This document shows, one piece after another, positions 10,910 to 21,451 of a stretch of 64,000 nucleotides of DNA (position 1 is the first letter of the stretch; each line of letters begins with the position of its first letter). The notes below the pieces were generated by a model. That model was not told the origin of the DNA. It ran no database searches and saw nothing but the letters and a program-made list of their open reading frames with translations. The translations under genes and the position numbers were made by a program. This stretch comes from Aphanomyces cochlioides (lineage: Eukaryota; Oomycota; Saprolegniomycetes; Saprolegniales; Verrucalvaceae), in contig JAHQRK010000024.1 in NCBI GenBank assembly GCA_019828595.1, positions 248,001 through 312,000 of the forward strand. The letters run 5' to 3'.

Positions 10910-12011
10910 CTAGGTATGACACAGATACTCTTCCAGGGATGGAGGCTTCAAGCCAAAGAATGAGCTGATTTGATTGCGTTCATTGACGCAGCAATCGCAA
11001 TTGGTGAAGAGCATAGCGACAGCAATAACTTTTCCTACGTTCTGGGGCATTACTTTCTGTTGCATTTTGAATGTAACAAAGGCCCAGAGCGTCTTCAAAC
11101 GGGAAAACCACCACTCGACAGATTGTCGGACTGTACTCATTGACCTGTTGAAGGCCCTCTGTTCGGCAGTGATTGAGTTACCTTTGTATGCAGAAAAAAT
11201 CCAGCGTAGAACTCCATACGCTGGATCACCGAAGATATAGTAGTCTTTGAAGATATTTGAATGTGCAGACAGGTAATCAAGCAACTTACTCTCGCGCAAC
11301 AATGTCGTGTCGTGCCTTGCGCCTTCTAGTGGACCCCACAGATGAATGCACAGTCCGTCTGGAGCGGTCACCGCTTGGAAATTTAAGCAGTGGCGTCGTT
11401 TGTGGCCTCTGTATATGAGTCGTTGCATGTCCGAGAAGGTGTTGTCTGTTGTCTGAGTTATGCGGCACGTCTCGAACTTGCTGCCATCGATGAATCCAAA
11501 GAGACATGACACAGGGGACCCTTCTTGTGAATCGGGTCTGCATACAAGGCTAGACGTTTTTCGACAATCGGCAAGGCAAAGTAGATGATGTCGTGCCATT
11601 TGTCGTATATCAAATCGATTATGCAGTTGAAGACGCGGCACAATGACTCTCGTGAACGGCCAAAGAGATTCATCATGTCATAGTAACGTTTGGGGTACAT
11701 CAAACGATATAGAACAAACAGAGCGCTTGGACAGAGTGTACGCGGTCTCGCATTGGTGTGACAACTATACTTGGAAGTTGCAAAAGCTTGGCAAGCAAAA
11801 GGATTGAGCCATGGCCAAACCGAAATTTGAGTTTCAAGTCAGTCTCATTGTAATCGTCCAAATCAAACCGCACGTCGGGGATAATTGGACGCTCGACAGC
11901 GGATATCAGAGCAATCAAGAATCTTCGCCGTCGTGTAGCCCTCATGTACCGCGTCCCTTTAATGATGACAACGAGTTCCTCAACCGATAGCATCGATGCA
12001 AATGACTCCAT
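10910..12011 (-). pseudogene. Harbinger DDE transposase, frameshifted
   Basis: Three minus-strand frames carry consecutive parts of one DDE_4-type transposase: 12011-11700 (N-terminus, MESFASMLSVEELVV), 11703-11458 (FGRSRESLCRVFNCIID helix-turn-helix block) and 11641-10910 (catalytic part). Catalytic blocks are LFGFIDGSKFE, GPLEGARHDTTLL and IFGDPAYG. The C-terminus is near SSFFGLKPPSLEEYL. Two frame changes are needed, near 11700 and 11530, and neither has splice-site character, so I read them as indels. The gene is inactive unless the assembly carries two errors. Confidence 0.75.
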
Positions 12012-12320
12012 TTGTTAATAACGCTCACGGAATCTATATTAGTGTTCTGCGAAATCGTTACAAAACCGATATTTCCGTGTCCGTGATTGAGGCACTCTTA
12101 TCACGGACACGGACACGGAATCCATTTGCGAAATCTCCCTATTGTCGTTTGGGTCCAAAACTGAAAATTTGAGATGTTAGAGGAATTTTGCTATCAACAA
12201 TTCTTAATACGCATGCACTCTTTACAAATATTCTTGAGACTTTTCTCGAAAATTGTATTCGGATATTCTTGATAGATCCTCTCTATTCCCAAAAGTCGAT
12301 GACCCCCCTCATTGGCCAAA

Positions 12321-13106
12321 ATGACAGAAAACAAACAGCGAAAGACAGTGTTCCGCTTTAAGACGGTGTCGGACATCCATCTCCTCGAGGAGATCATTCA
12401 TGTACAGCCGTTTGCCGCTGACTTTGGTAAGAATGCTGAACGATGGGAGGATGTTGCCGCGAGGATGTGCAAAATATACGGAGAGCATACAATTTTGGCA
12501 GCCACATGCAGGACAAGATTCAATGACTTGATCTCAAACTTCAAACGAGACACCATCACCTCACTGAGAGCCTCAGGGACAGACGAGGAGTATGAAAAGC
12601 GAGAACAACTACTTCAAGATATTGTGGAAATGGTAAGCATCCTACATATTGTGTGTCGTACGATTTACGTGATTTAGGTGGATGTTGTTGCGACTAGAAA
12701 GAATGAGGCAAAGTTTGATAAGTATGCCAAGATTAAAAAGAGGGAGCTTGAGCGAAAATCCATTCGTAACGAGGCATTAATCAGCATGAAACGCAAGCAA
12801 AATGCAACTGAGGACGAGTCTGGCCAAGACGATTCGTCTAGCGAGGAATCAATCCCACAAAAGGTTGCTAGAACATCTCGAAGACTGTCGACTTCAGAGA
12901 CTGCACTTCAGAATTACGTTGAAATCATGCGTGAAGCAAACAGACTCAACGAGCGCAAGCTTGAAATGAAGCATGAAGAACGACAGCAACAGCTTGAGCT
13001 TGAGAAGTCACGTTGGGCACTTGAACAAGAGGAGCGCCGGAAACTCATCGACTTGATGTCCAACACCATGCAGCTCGTTGCTGAGTGCATGCAAAAATTT
13101 AATTAG
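12321..13106 (+). CDS. Myb/SANT-like accessory protein of a second Harbinger element (one intron)
   Basis: Two exons, 12321-12632 and 12678-13106, are joined across a 45-bp intron with GTAAGC donor and TTTAG acceptor; the intron contains an in-frame stop and so must be removed. The product is 246 residues. The N-terminal half (VSDIHLLEEIIHVQPFAAD, then WEDVAARM and CRTRFNDLIS) resembles the Myb/SANT-like DNA-binding domain of Harbinger partners. The middle is acidic-Ser rich, and the end is a charged coiled coil (LNERKLEMKHEERQQQLELE). It faces a decayed transposase at 13204-13934. This is the same layout as in the element just upstream, with different sequences, so two distinct Harbinger lineages lie back to back. 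Confidence 0.7.
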
Positions 13107-13203
13107 CGTTTAAAAAATGAAAACAATTTTTTTTAATATTTCTTATTGATTTTGTATATACTTCAAATATTGTTTTGAATTTTTTAAAAATGAATTTATT
13201 ATT

Positions 13204-13934
13204 TTAATTCTGTCTTGGGATTGAGTTCAAGTACTCGTATGCTGTCGGAGGCTCGACATCCAAGAACCATGAAACTTGGTTGCCTTGGCGCATGCAAGTA
13301 TGAATATTTGTCAAGATAACACCGACGGCATACTGCATACCGATTGCCGGTGATCCCAGTTTTTGAATCTTTTTGTAGTCGACGAACGACCACAGCCCAA
13401 GAACGATGGCAAAACCCCATTCTACGCTTACTCGAAGAGCGCTCATGCCAGCATTGAAATCCTTCTCCTCAGGAGTGAGTTTGGCTCCCTTGATACCGGT
13501 AACGAGAACATCACAGTTCCCGTAGGCAGGATCCGATGTTATTGCTTGAAATTTCATCGTCCATTATACGTAGCTTTTTGATACTTACCTTTCGGTCTCG
13601 AAATTGCACGAATTGTACCGTCAATGAAACCAATACAGCAGTCAAGTGGGGCATCTTTCGAGCGAATTGCGAGCGCACACTTTTCCATCCATGGTCGATT
13701 CAGTCGTTTGATGTCCCATTCAAGCAGGTGCTTGAAGTTAGTATATATATGATCAATTATTTCGTTTGCAATCGTTGACAGAGCCTCTCGGCTACGACCA
13801 AACAATTGCGTCATCGTTCCCAGGCGATATGGCCACGCCAAGCGATTGAGCATAATGCAAAGCGCCTCAACAGAGCTCGCTACGTACCGCCGCTGTGACT
13901 TGAACGGATTCGGAATGCGCAGGAGCACGACCAT
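13204..13934 (-). pseudogene. Second Harbinger transposase with internal deletion
   Basis: The N-terminal part (13934-13554) has the helix-turn-helix block LFGRSREALSTIANEIID and the first catalytic block CIGFIDGTIRAISRP, then hits a stop after TYNGR. The C-terminal part (13557-13204) starts with KFQAITS, which joins directly to DPAYGNCDVL. The segment between these blocks in related transposases (roughly 50 residues, including the second acidic residue) is missing. The element cannot encode a working DDE enzyme. I did not find convincing terminal repeats for it. Confidence 0.7.
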
Positions 13935-13959
13935 TTTTTTTACCGCTTGAACACAAAAT

Positions 13960-14085
13960 CCCTAATCGGAATCGAGCATATTTCTAATACACGCAAAACA
14001 CACACTGACACACACCACTTCAGTATGATGAAGTCGATTTGAAAATGAAATCACAAATTTGGTTGAAAATGACAATATATGGCTC
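13960..14085 (+). repeat. Partial copy of the dispersed AT-rich repeat
   Basis: Blocks AATCGGAATCGAG, ACACGCAAAACACAC, TTCAGTATGATGAAGTCGAT and ACAAATTTGGTTGAAAATGACAATA align in order with 8860-9030 and 39230-39405. It directly precedes the MITE at 14084. Confidence 0.45.
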
Positions 14086-14863
14086 AACTTTACTGTAGCC
14101 CCCGCACCTATTTTAAAAACGAAGCGCGTTGCAAAATAAATCCGGATAATTATCCGGGTTTACATCACATCACCGCCACAAGCTAATGAACTTTATGAAT
14201 TAATACAGTCATTTATATAAGTTGTTACAGGTATATTGACAGTGCATGAGTGCACCTCCTTGGAGCAAATCTGCCGACAATACTTGTTCCAGGTGCTCGT
14301 TGTCTTGGTGGAGGCTTCTAAATCCTCCACCACAGAGTATGTTGTCTTCCTTGTCGCCCAATAGTAAAGGAGAAGGATCAGGATGCCATTGGCCACCGTG
14401 AACATCGAAGGATGTTGTCAGGACAACAGGAAAAATATTATATTACGCAACAATCACCTAGCAGTCCAGTGTTTAGTGAGATAGAGTGTAGATCATCCAT
14501 ACCTTAATGATCCAGGGTATAGTTGCTTGCTCGCTGCTTGTCGACATCATGACGGCCACGTGTCTCCATGTATGACGAAAAGATGAAATGACTTACAAAC
14601 TGTTACTGGACTGCGGGGGCTTCAGTAAACGGGGTGTACAAACTTTCATATTAAAAATATTCGTGGATATCATGAACTCGCTTGAAGCGGGGGGACAAAC
14701 TTCCTTTGGTGACATCCGGTTATTATCCGGATGTTCTATCCGTGTTGGATTTTTGCCCGATTGACTGATCTTAGTGCGTCTTTGTTTGTACGGATAATTA
14801 TCCGGGTGATAATGTATTTGAAATTGTTTTTAAAATAGGTGCGGGAGGCTACAGAAAAGTTGT
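14084..14863. mobile_element. Non-autonomous element (MITE) with ~37-bp terminal inverted repeats
   Basis: The ends are inverted copies of about 37 bp: CAACTTTACTGTAGCC and onward through CGCACCTATTTTAAAAAC at the left, and the reverse complement at 14826-14863 with one or two base differences and one indel. Just inside, both ends carry the palindromic word CGGATAATTATCCGG. The 780-bp interior has no gene; a 70-codon frame on the minus strand shows no domain. It is a deletion derivative or MITE of an unidentified DNA transposon. Confidence 0.7.
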
Positions 14864-15590
14864 ACCCAATATATTCTACGTAGTATTCAATTATAAGGTA
14901 GATGCTAAAATGACGCAAACACTATTAAAAGTTTTCACAAATATTTTCTTATATTGCCCTCGATCATGACCATTAAATAGTGTAATTTCAAACGTTTGAA
15001 ATGTTTGAAAACATGTTCGAAACGTTCAATTTCTTTTCACTTGAAATTTGTATGCGTCAATTTGCTATCGCATTTTTCCTCGAGACAATCCAAGTTTGTC
15101 CAATTTTCCCTGAAGAAGGCTGAGATAGGAGCACCAAACCCTCCACAATCCATTACTCACTGTAAATAATCGAAAATTGATGTCATAGTTATCCTCAAGT
15201 CATGATATTCCTCTCCTCTCACTTGTGATGACTGTGAGTCGTATTCACGACAGATTTTCACACTGTCAGTTTTCTTGGGCAAAATTTCATGTGACAACCA
15301 TTACTCACACCACGAGAAAATTTCACGAGCAATTTCATGATTGCAAAATGAGGACCAAAAATTGTCACACAGAATCGACTGAACACCACACAAAAAAACT
15401 GAAGACCACATAGGATAAGCTGACGATCACATATTTTTGTATTAAAAACACATAAAGAAACTAATTTAAAAAATATCTCTGAATAACACATAAGGTGTCT
15501 GAATGCCACAGAATGATTTCTGAACAACACTTGTGAATTGCTGAAGACCAAACAATGAGGCTTGAAAGGCACACGAAAGATAAAATTGGG
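14864..15590. other. AT-rich region without recognisable genes
   Basis: I see no coding region, RNA gene or clear repeat ends here. There is one palindromic-looking patch, CAAACGTTTGAAATGTTTGAAA, near 14990. Short frames near 15225-15570 on both strands lack any recognisable domain. Confidence 0.4.
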
Positions 15591-18115
15591 ATTGGGAGTT
15601 ATCCTAGTATGAATATTCTAGTATTATACTGGTACTACTAATAAAGTACATTACACATGACATTCTGTCACATGCATCCCAAAAGAATGAGAATCAACAC
15701 CAAAAGAATGAGCTGCTGTCGCTGTTACCCCTCCCTGGGACTTGGGAGGTGAGTGCTACCACGTGTTAGGCTGTATTTCATCCCATGTTTCACATATCAT
15801 CCACCGGAAGTATGGTTTCCCGAAGGTATCCATCCCAGCATGCGAAGTAACGTTGCACAACAGAAATATTACACCACGGTCGCGTTAGCAGTTCTTTGGG
15901 TGCTCATTCTACTGTCCTCCGTCAAATGTACTACGGTACCCAAGACGCTGAATGTTTCTTGAGATTGAAGTGTACTTCTTCCGCGCTAGATGCTGCTCTT
16001 CCAGAACACCCGGTGCTTGGGCTAGGTCATCTTGTGGTGGTTGAAGATGTCGAACGTGCCAAGACCTCGCCCCAGGGACAGCATGAAAGCTCAGTTGTTC
16101 TTCCTTGCAAGTTGCTTGAAGTACTTCATCATGCGCTCGCTGACCACTGGAGTCTTCAACCAAGGGCGATTTTCTTCGGACAGGTCGTGATTACGTTTTG
16201 CAAATTCTTGGATAAGGTGTGGGATATGCTTCTTCACTCGTCCGATTACCTAGACATGGGGTGAAATCTTAGATGGACATGCGCTACTTACATCTTTGAG
16301 TAAACGATTGAAGTGCTCATTGGGGTTGTTCGTGTAGGAGCAACCTCGTTGACTGTGGAATATTTGCCACTTCCAAAACCTATGACCCCGAAAATCAGGG
16401 AACGCATTGTCTTGTGGCAGCCAGGTCTTGAAGAAGTATGTGCGAAACTTGCATACAGAACGACTGTTATTCCATTTCGTACACTTCCCACATTCGCTGA
16501 TGCAAGTCTTCGACTGAGCGAGACATGTGAAGACGGTAGATATCAAAGGAGACATCACTCCATTCAGTGGAAGTCATGCCACTTTTGTGGTCAAAGCAAT
16601 CAGTGAGTGAATTGGGATAACATCAGAAGAGACTTACATTTTTGAGGACGTGAAAAAAGCACAGTAAGTAGTCGATGCCAGGCATATGACGCTCCATTGC
16701 TCGCACAAATCCGCCGTACTGTGCTTTGCCAGCGTCACCCATAATTTTTGTTGGAGTCCACTCGAAGTTCAAAACTGAAAGTAGTCTTGAGTTCATTCAA
16801 AAGCCATGCCACTTCTTCATGTGTCCGCGTAGATGTAATGCAGAGGCACAAAAGGTGAAATGAACCACAATAATCTGAGTATCCAAAGACGAACACCGGA
16901 TACCCTGACAAGTTTGTAGAGAACGTTGTGTCCATGTGACAAAGCACAAGATGACCAGGATTATCCAGAATGACTTGGCGATACTTCGACATCAGACCCA
17001 CTGTAGTCAATCCTACACCTGCGTTAAGGCGAAACATAGAGACACTCTTACCCACACGAAATGATGTCAATCCACCGTCTCCAAGTTGAAATTCACCCCA
17101 CACATCAGGTACACCAAATACGAAAGCTTTGTTGGGGTCTTGGTCCTGTAGATTGTCATGCAGTCTCCAGTTTTCGAACTCCAATTGTACGCCCGGTACT
17201 GTGCTCTTCAAACGAATATCCCTAGATCGCATGTACCGAATGTAGATTTGAACCTGCTTCAACGTTGGACATGGAACATCGCCGTAAGTGCCAGTGGTGC
17301 ATCGGCTCTTGATCAATCTATAGATTGCCTTAGATACCAGCATGGGGTCAGTTGTGATCTTCGACTGTATGTCCGCCTTCATTTGCTCAGTGACTTACAC
17401 GTTATCAAAGAAGAGGTAAAAGATTCGGACAGTACCACATGTGTCAACGGAACTTCAGCATCGCCTTCACCCAAATGACAGGTTGACATCATGGAAACGC
17501 TGCAGGTTGTGACACGATATGACGCATTACACCGAGGCATGGGCAGATCATCTTCACTCGGTGGATGGCAATTTTTACTAATGCACCTGGTGTATTCTGT
17601 CGTCATGACATGTTTCTTCAGGTAGGCATCTCCGAGCTCAATGGGATGTTCCATGGTGCAATTTGCCTTGTTGCTGTGGGTGACACCGTATCTTGGGAGC
17701 CGCGCTTTGAACGCAGACTTTTCTTCAGCTGCCACAGTTGCTAGGAGTTGTGCTTCTGCCATGAATGCAATATGAGAGTTGAGTTGAACAATGCGTTGTG
17801 GTATATATTTGGGATAAACACAGTTACTCATGTATTTAAGGTATTCTAAATTGAGATGGCAAGGCTTATGGATGTCCAAGAAGTGCAAATGAAATGCAAT
17901 TTCGATGGCTGATATTGAACCTCTTCTGGCGCATCATACAAGAGGAATCCAGTACACTAATCGTGATGTTATGGTATTCAGTACTCAAAGCACTTCGAAT
18001 AAGAGTCTGTCACATGCAAGTACTCAATTGGTACTCCAGAGTATCAGAATCCTGTCCTATTTTTAATAGTAGTAGTACTAATAGTAGTATGATTTCTATA
18101 CTAGTACCCGTTTTT
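15591..18115. mobile_element. Decayed Mutator-like element (MULE)
   Basis: The interval encloses a broken MULE transposase. At both margins there are CTAGTAT and AGTACTACTA-rich stretches in opposite orientation (about 15605-15660 and 18055-18110), and TGTCACATGCA occurs inverted just inside each. These may be remnants of long terminal inverted repeats. The ends and any 9-bp target duplication are not certain. Confidence 0.5.
15900..17888 (-). pseudogene. MULE transposase, multiply disrupted
   Basis: Read from 17888 leftward, the N-terminal and zinc-binding region (ARLPRYGVTHSNKANCTMEH) is followed, after a frame change near 17385, by the MULE domain. LCHMDTTFSTNLSGYPVFVFG contains the first catalytic Asp. 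After another frame change near 16740 comes GDAGKAQYGGF with the second Asp, then LLCFFHVLKNV. A GTAAGT just after LKNV may start an intron. Further left are DIYRLHMSRSVEDLH, TWLPQDNAFPDFRGHRFWKW and, near 16250-15960, a region starting VIGRVKKHIPHLIQEFAKR with internal stops. At least three frame changes and stops make it a pseudogene. The family call rests on the order of these blocks. Confidence 0.7.
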
Positions 18116-18235
18116 GTAATGGGAAATTTTCCCAAGACTGCACCATCTAGGAAGTTAGGAAAACATATGTTTTTTCTGTATTTTTAATATGTTTTTGTGT
18201 GGTGTCCTGACTTGTCATCGGAAAGGTTGGAGTTA

Positions 18236-18840
18236 GGGTGCGTTTGGTTCGCGCAAAGCGTACGCTTTTCACCTGCTTTCCGGCCATTTTGGCCCTTTCA
18301 TCTACTTTCGGACCAGTTAGCTGGAAGTCGTCACCCATTACCTACTCTGAGAAAAGAAGACGTTTTGAAAGCAGACCTCATGAGGTCTGCCGACTTTCTT
18401 CTACTTTTGGTGCCTATTTTCAAAGCTCTGCTTCAGGAGAAATCCTATTCGAACGTCCCATTTTCACCATATTCGAGGCACATGGCATTCGTGGATTGGA
18501 AGCGTGGTCATGTCGACATGAGCCGAATGGACATTTTTCCGTCAAAATTGAGGTTCGACAAGGAACCGGTCCATCCAGACACTCTAAGAGAGCCAAAAGC
18601 GCCACCGACTTGACTTGTTCGACCGACAGAACCATGGACGACAAAAAAGCAGATGAGTGTCCCTGTTTGTCCTTATTTCATTATCGTACGGTTCATTAAC
18701 CCGTCAAATTCGTCTGCTTTCCCAACCAAACGAGTTTGTTGCAAATACAGACACATTTCGTCTACCTTAAATTCATGGGAATCAAATTCGATGAAATCAA
18801 GTCGTCTGCCTGAAAGTAGATGAACGAACCAAACGCACCC
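18236..18840. mobile_element. Tourist-type MITE with TTA target duplication
   Basis: A 605-bp element bounded by perfect inverted repeats GGGTGCGTTTGGTTCG (18236-18251) and its complement (18825-18840). It is flanked on both sides by TTA (18233-18235 and 18841-18843), the target duplication typical of PIF/Harbinger-type elements. The inside has inverted-repeat tendencies (ACTTTCGGAC, CTACTTTT, GAAAGTAGATG) but no gene; the open frames within it on both strands lack domains. It is non-autonomous and presumably mobilised by a Harbinger transposase. Confidence 0.8.
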
Positions 18841-18843
18841 TTA

Positions 18844-19341
18844 TTTTTTTTGCCAAAATAAGAGCCCGATATGCGAGTAAATGGGCCTTGCACTTTCATT
18901 GGTTTTTAAGATTGTTATACTTCCCACTTTGGCCACACTTTCAGCGATCGCAACCTCCCACGAAGAAATGGAATCAACAGGGCTTGCAGCAAAAGAATCC
19001 ATGAGTCGAAGGCTCACTGTCTGAGCAGGGAGCCCATTTTATTAGCAGTCTTTGCCACGAAAACAGGCCATAAGCTCAAGAAAGACAGTTCGTTGACCAA
19101 TTTGAAATACCTCACCTTAAGAAACATCTCACACGCTCACCAATTGTCGGTCGTATAAAGGTTAAATATATTTGTTTGAAAACAATTGTTGAAACCTTCG
19201 ATGCGTCGGTTTGTCCAATGCGTTTAGTCTACAAACTGTGAAGCCGGACATTGCGGGTTCGAGTCCTGCTAGGAGCATTTTGCAAAAAAATATTTATCGG
19301 GGTTCATCTAGCTGCTATGTACTCCTGAAGCGAGAAGGAAC
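18844..19341. other. Non-coding stretch with a degenerate tRNA-like 3' half
   Basis: At 19225-19279 there is a T-arm-like sequence: GCGGGTTCGAGTCCTGC forms a 5-bp stem with a 7-base loop and carries the B-box word GGTTCGAGTCC. It is followed by TAGGAGCA, like a 3' acceptor strand. No matching 5' acceptor strand or D-arm is visible, so it is a tRNA relic or the head of a SINE rather than a gene. Nothing else is recognisable. Confidence 0.35.
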
Positions 19342-19800
19342 AGCCATTAGGACTTTTAGGCTACGCTAGACTTCATCGTGCGTTGAAGGAGCAATACCGT
19401 GACGTTCACAACAATGAAATTGCAGACGAGGGCGATAGATGTAGTTTACGTATCGGAACCACGGATATCAATTGATGAATCACTCCGACGACTTAACTTC
19501 ACACTAGAAACTGCTATGGGTTCTTGCTGCTCTCTACAGTCTTCAAGAGCTACACCTTGTGATTGTAGCTTTCTTTCATCGCTTATCTTGTCGCCAACCA
19601 CCATCTCTGCTTCGTGTTCCAAGCAGAGCCTGTGGTTGGCCACAAGATAAGCGATGAAAGACTCTACAATCACAAGCTACAGTTCTTGAAGTCTCCTAGA
19701 GAACAGCAAGTAACCACAGAGTATATTTGTTGTGAAGTCTAGTCGCCACTGTGATTTATCGATTGCTGTCTGTGGCTTAATCTCATATCTGCAACTTAAC
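19342..19800. repeat. Fold-back (hairpin) repeat, copy 1
   Basis: The sequence is an imperfect palindrome. About 19420-19604 pairs with about 19633-19795 around a short loop. The inner arms are strong: TACACCTTGTGATTGTAG and TTTCATCGCTTATCTTGT recur inverted as CTACAATCACAAGCTA and ACAAGATAAGCGATGAAAG. The outer arms (GAAATTGCAGA..., GAATCACTCC...) are more diverged. Transcribed, it would make a long hairpin RNA. There is no coding content. Confidence 0.7.
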
Positions 19801-19808
19801 AGTCAGAG

Positions 19809-20275
19809 ACAGTTATTAGGACTTTAGGCTACACTAGCTTCAAGGGTTGAATGAGGAATGCCTTGGCGTCAACAATGGAATTGCAGATGTGGAGTTTCAC
19901 TATCAGAGCCACCAGTATCAATCGATGAATCAGCTTACCGATTTCACTTCAAAACAGAAACTCCTGTGATTATTCGCTGTTCTCTACAAGGCTTCAAGAG
20001 CAGCAGCTTGAAATTGCAGTCCTCTCATCAGTAATCGACCCACCCGAAGAACACTAAGTAGAGTCGAAGCCAACCTCCGACTCTACGTTGTGTCCTTCGA
20101 GTTTGTCTCTGCAATCAGAGCTGCAGCTCTTGATGGCTCTAAGAGAATAGGAAGTAACCATTGCAGTTTCTGTTGTGATGCTTAGTCGCCAAGGTGACTT
20201 ATCGATTGATTTCTCAGTTCAGAAACTACAGCTTTCATCCTTTTCTGCAACTTCATTGTTGGTTCGCCACTGCAA
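19809..20275. repeat. Fold-back repeat, copy 2 (tandem, diverged)
   Basis: It starts with ATTAGGACTTTAGGCTACACTAG, which matches ATTAGGACTTTTAGGCTACGCTAG at the start of copy 1, and follows the same order of blocks (GGAATTGCAGA, ATCAATCGATGAATCA, TTCTCTACAAGGCTTCAAGAGC). It is likewise palindromic around about 20060 (AGTAGAGTCG...CGACTCTACG, TTCAAGAGCAGCAGCTTG...GAGCTGCAGCTCTTGA). Its divergence from copy 1 is much larger than that among the GH7 copies, so the duplication is older. Confidence 0.6.
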
Positions 20276-20996
20276 TCCTCATCACGATGTGCCTATGATT
20301 CAGGAGTTGGTTACATTGCAACCTCCATCTCTAGACTGCCCCCTTGTGTAACATGCCTTAGAGAAGCTGCTTGGTGAAACGACCAGGTAACTCAGCTAGT
20401 TTGCAGTTACTCGACAGCGTTTAGATTATAATGACAATAGGCACAGCATTCTCCATGTTTGATATTACTCAACTGGCCTTTAGTTTGGGTTGATTGCTCA
20501 TGGCTATAGTATAGAGTTTATAGTGCAAATTGCCTAAGGAATGATTCTATCGTGAACACGGGCTCTTTGATGATATCGAATGCATAATAAACCCTCACTT
20601 TGAGTGCTAATGTATAAACTGATGAATAGTCTGGTTTGGACTGCCCCCAATTTCGTGCGTACTGAGAAACGACTATTTTACTGTTAGGTAAGGTAGGGCC
20701 TTGCAGCGACTCCTCTAGCTCAGTCCATGTCGTGATAACGAGAGCGATGAAGATTGAATTGAACAACAAATTGGAGTCCAAAAGGTGGCATACATTTCAG
20801 CAAAACGAAAAAGTACTACCTCCGCTGGGAATCGAACCCGCAACCTTCAAGTTCGATACCTGACACAGTAATCGCGCGTACAACAGCGACAATTTATTCA
20901 ATCTACCGGGTACAATATTCATATAATACAGTTTGAATGCAGTGGTGTCTTCCACCCTCCCATCAGGATTCATCCTCCTGTAACACACTTTCCAGC
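20276..20996. other. Non-coding stretch with a tRNA-like B-box on the minus strand
   Basis: On the minus strand near 20870-20805 there is GGTTGCGGGTTCGATTCCC, a perfect RNA polymerase III B-box context, followed by AGCGGAGGTAGT. The T-stem pairs only in part, and no proper D-arm, anticodon arm or acceptor partner can be built. I read it as a tRNA pseudogene or SINE head. The remainder has no recognisable content. Confidence 0.35.
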
Positions 20997-21346
20997 TGGT
21001 TGTCTACAGGACTGGTTACATTGTTTGGGTGAATGGTGGCGTTCCCTGCGGTAGTTGGCCCGACATTACGCTTGCTCGCAGTGTTTTTGTGTATGCACTT
21101 TCACGAAATGAAAAGGCTTTAGCAGATCGTGGCTACTCTGGTAACGATAGATTTATCACGCCCAACTCACAGCGTGGTACGACTCAACGGCAAAAGCAAA
21201 TTATGTCTCGCCACGAAACGGTAAATGCTCGATGGTGTCCTTGCCCAAGTCTTTCGACATCGTCTTGATTTGCACCCGTTATGCTTTCATTCTGTGGCCA
21301 ATATTGTCCAAATTACACTTGAATATGGTTGCCCACTTTTCAGCGT
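20997..21346 (+). pseudogene. Fragment of a DDE_4-like (Harbinger superfamily) transposase
   Basis: The frame from about 21020 reads VNGGVPCGSWPDITLARSVF, then EKALADRGYSGNDRFITP and SRHETVNAR. After a frame change near 21230 it continues as VFRHRLDLHPLCFHSVANI and ends CPLFSV. This is the C-terminal half of a DDE transposase: the GSWPD and ADRGY blocks hold the second and third acidic residues, and RHE...N precedes the terminal helix. The N-terminal half is absent. It is a relic unrelated in detail to the three other Harbinger genes of the window. Confidence 0.6.
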
Positions 21347-21349
21347 TTA

Positions 21350-21412
21350 AGTAATTGAGTCCTTTAACATAACCCATGTAATATATGGGTTATCTTAAAG
21401 GACTCAATTACT
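21350..21412. repeat. Near-perfect 28-bp-arm hairpin
   Basis: AGTAATTGAGTCCTTTAACA and the next eight bases pair with the sequence ending GGACTCAATTACT at 21412, with one mismatch and a 7-base loop. The element lies immediately downstream of the transposase relic ending CPLFSV. It could be a transposon end remnant, an RNA hairpin, or a bidirectional 3'-end signal. Confidence 0.6.
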
Positions 21413-21451
21413 ATGCATGTTGAAGTCTACATTATAGACTTCAATATGCAT
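21413..21451. repeat. Second hairpin, 17-bp arms, directly adjacent
   Basis: ATGCATGTTGAAGTCTA pairs with TAGACTTCAATATGCAT (one mismatch) around a 5-base loop. It abuts the first hairpin without a gap. Confidence 0.6.

Larger units (their letters stand above)
9987..12142. mobile_element. PIF/Harbinger-type DNA transposon with terminal inverted repeats
   Basis: The ends carry inverted copies of TAGGGAGATTTCGCAAA (9987 onward, and reversed at about 12126-12142), followed inside by further inverted similarity (CCGTATCCGTGTCCG and its partner). Between them are a Myb-like accessory gene on the plus strand and a DDE transposase on the minus strand, in convergent orientation. This is the usual two-gene layout of Harbinger elements. 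The expected 3-bp target duplication is not clean. The transposase is frameshifted, so the element is probably immobile on its own. Confidence 0.8.

Noticed and set aside
19225..19279. Possible tRNA gene
   Set aside because: The T-arm and 3' acceptor look good, but there is no 5' acceptor partner, D-arm or paired anticodon stem.
20805..20870. Possible tRNA gene on the minus strand
   Set aside because: The B-box is perfect but the T-stem has two mismatches and the other arms cannot be built.
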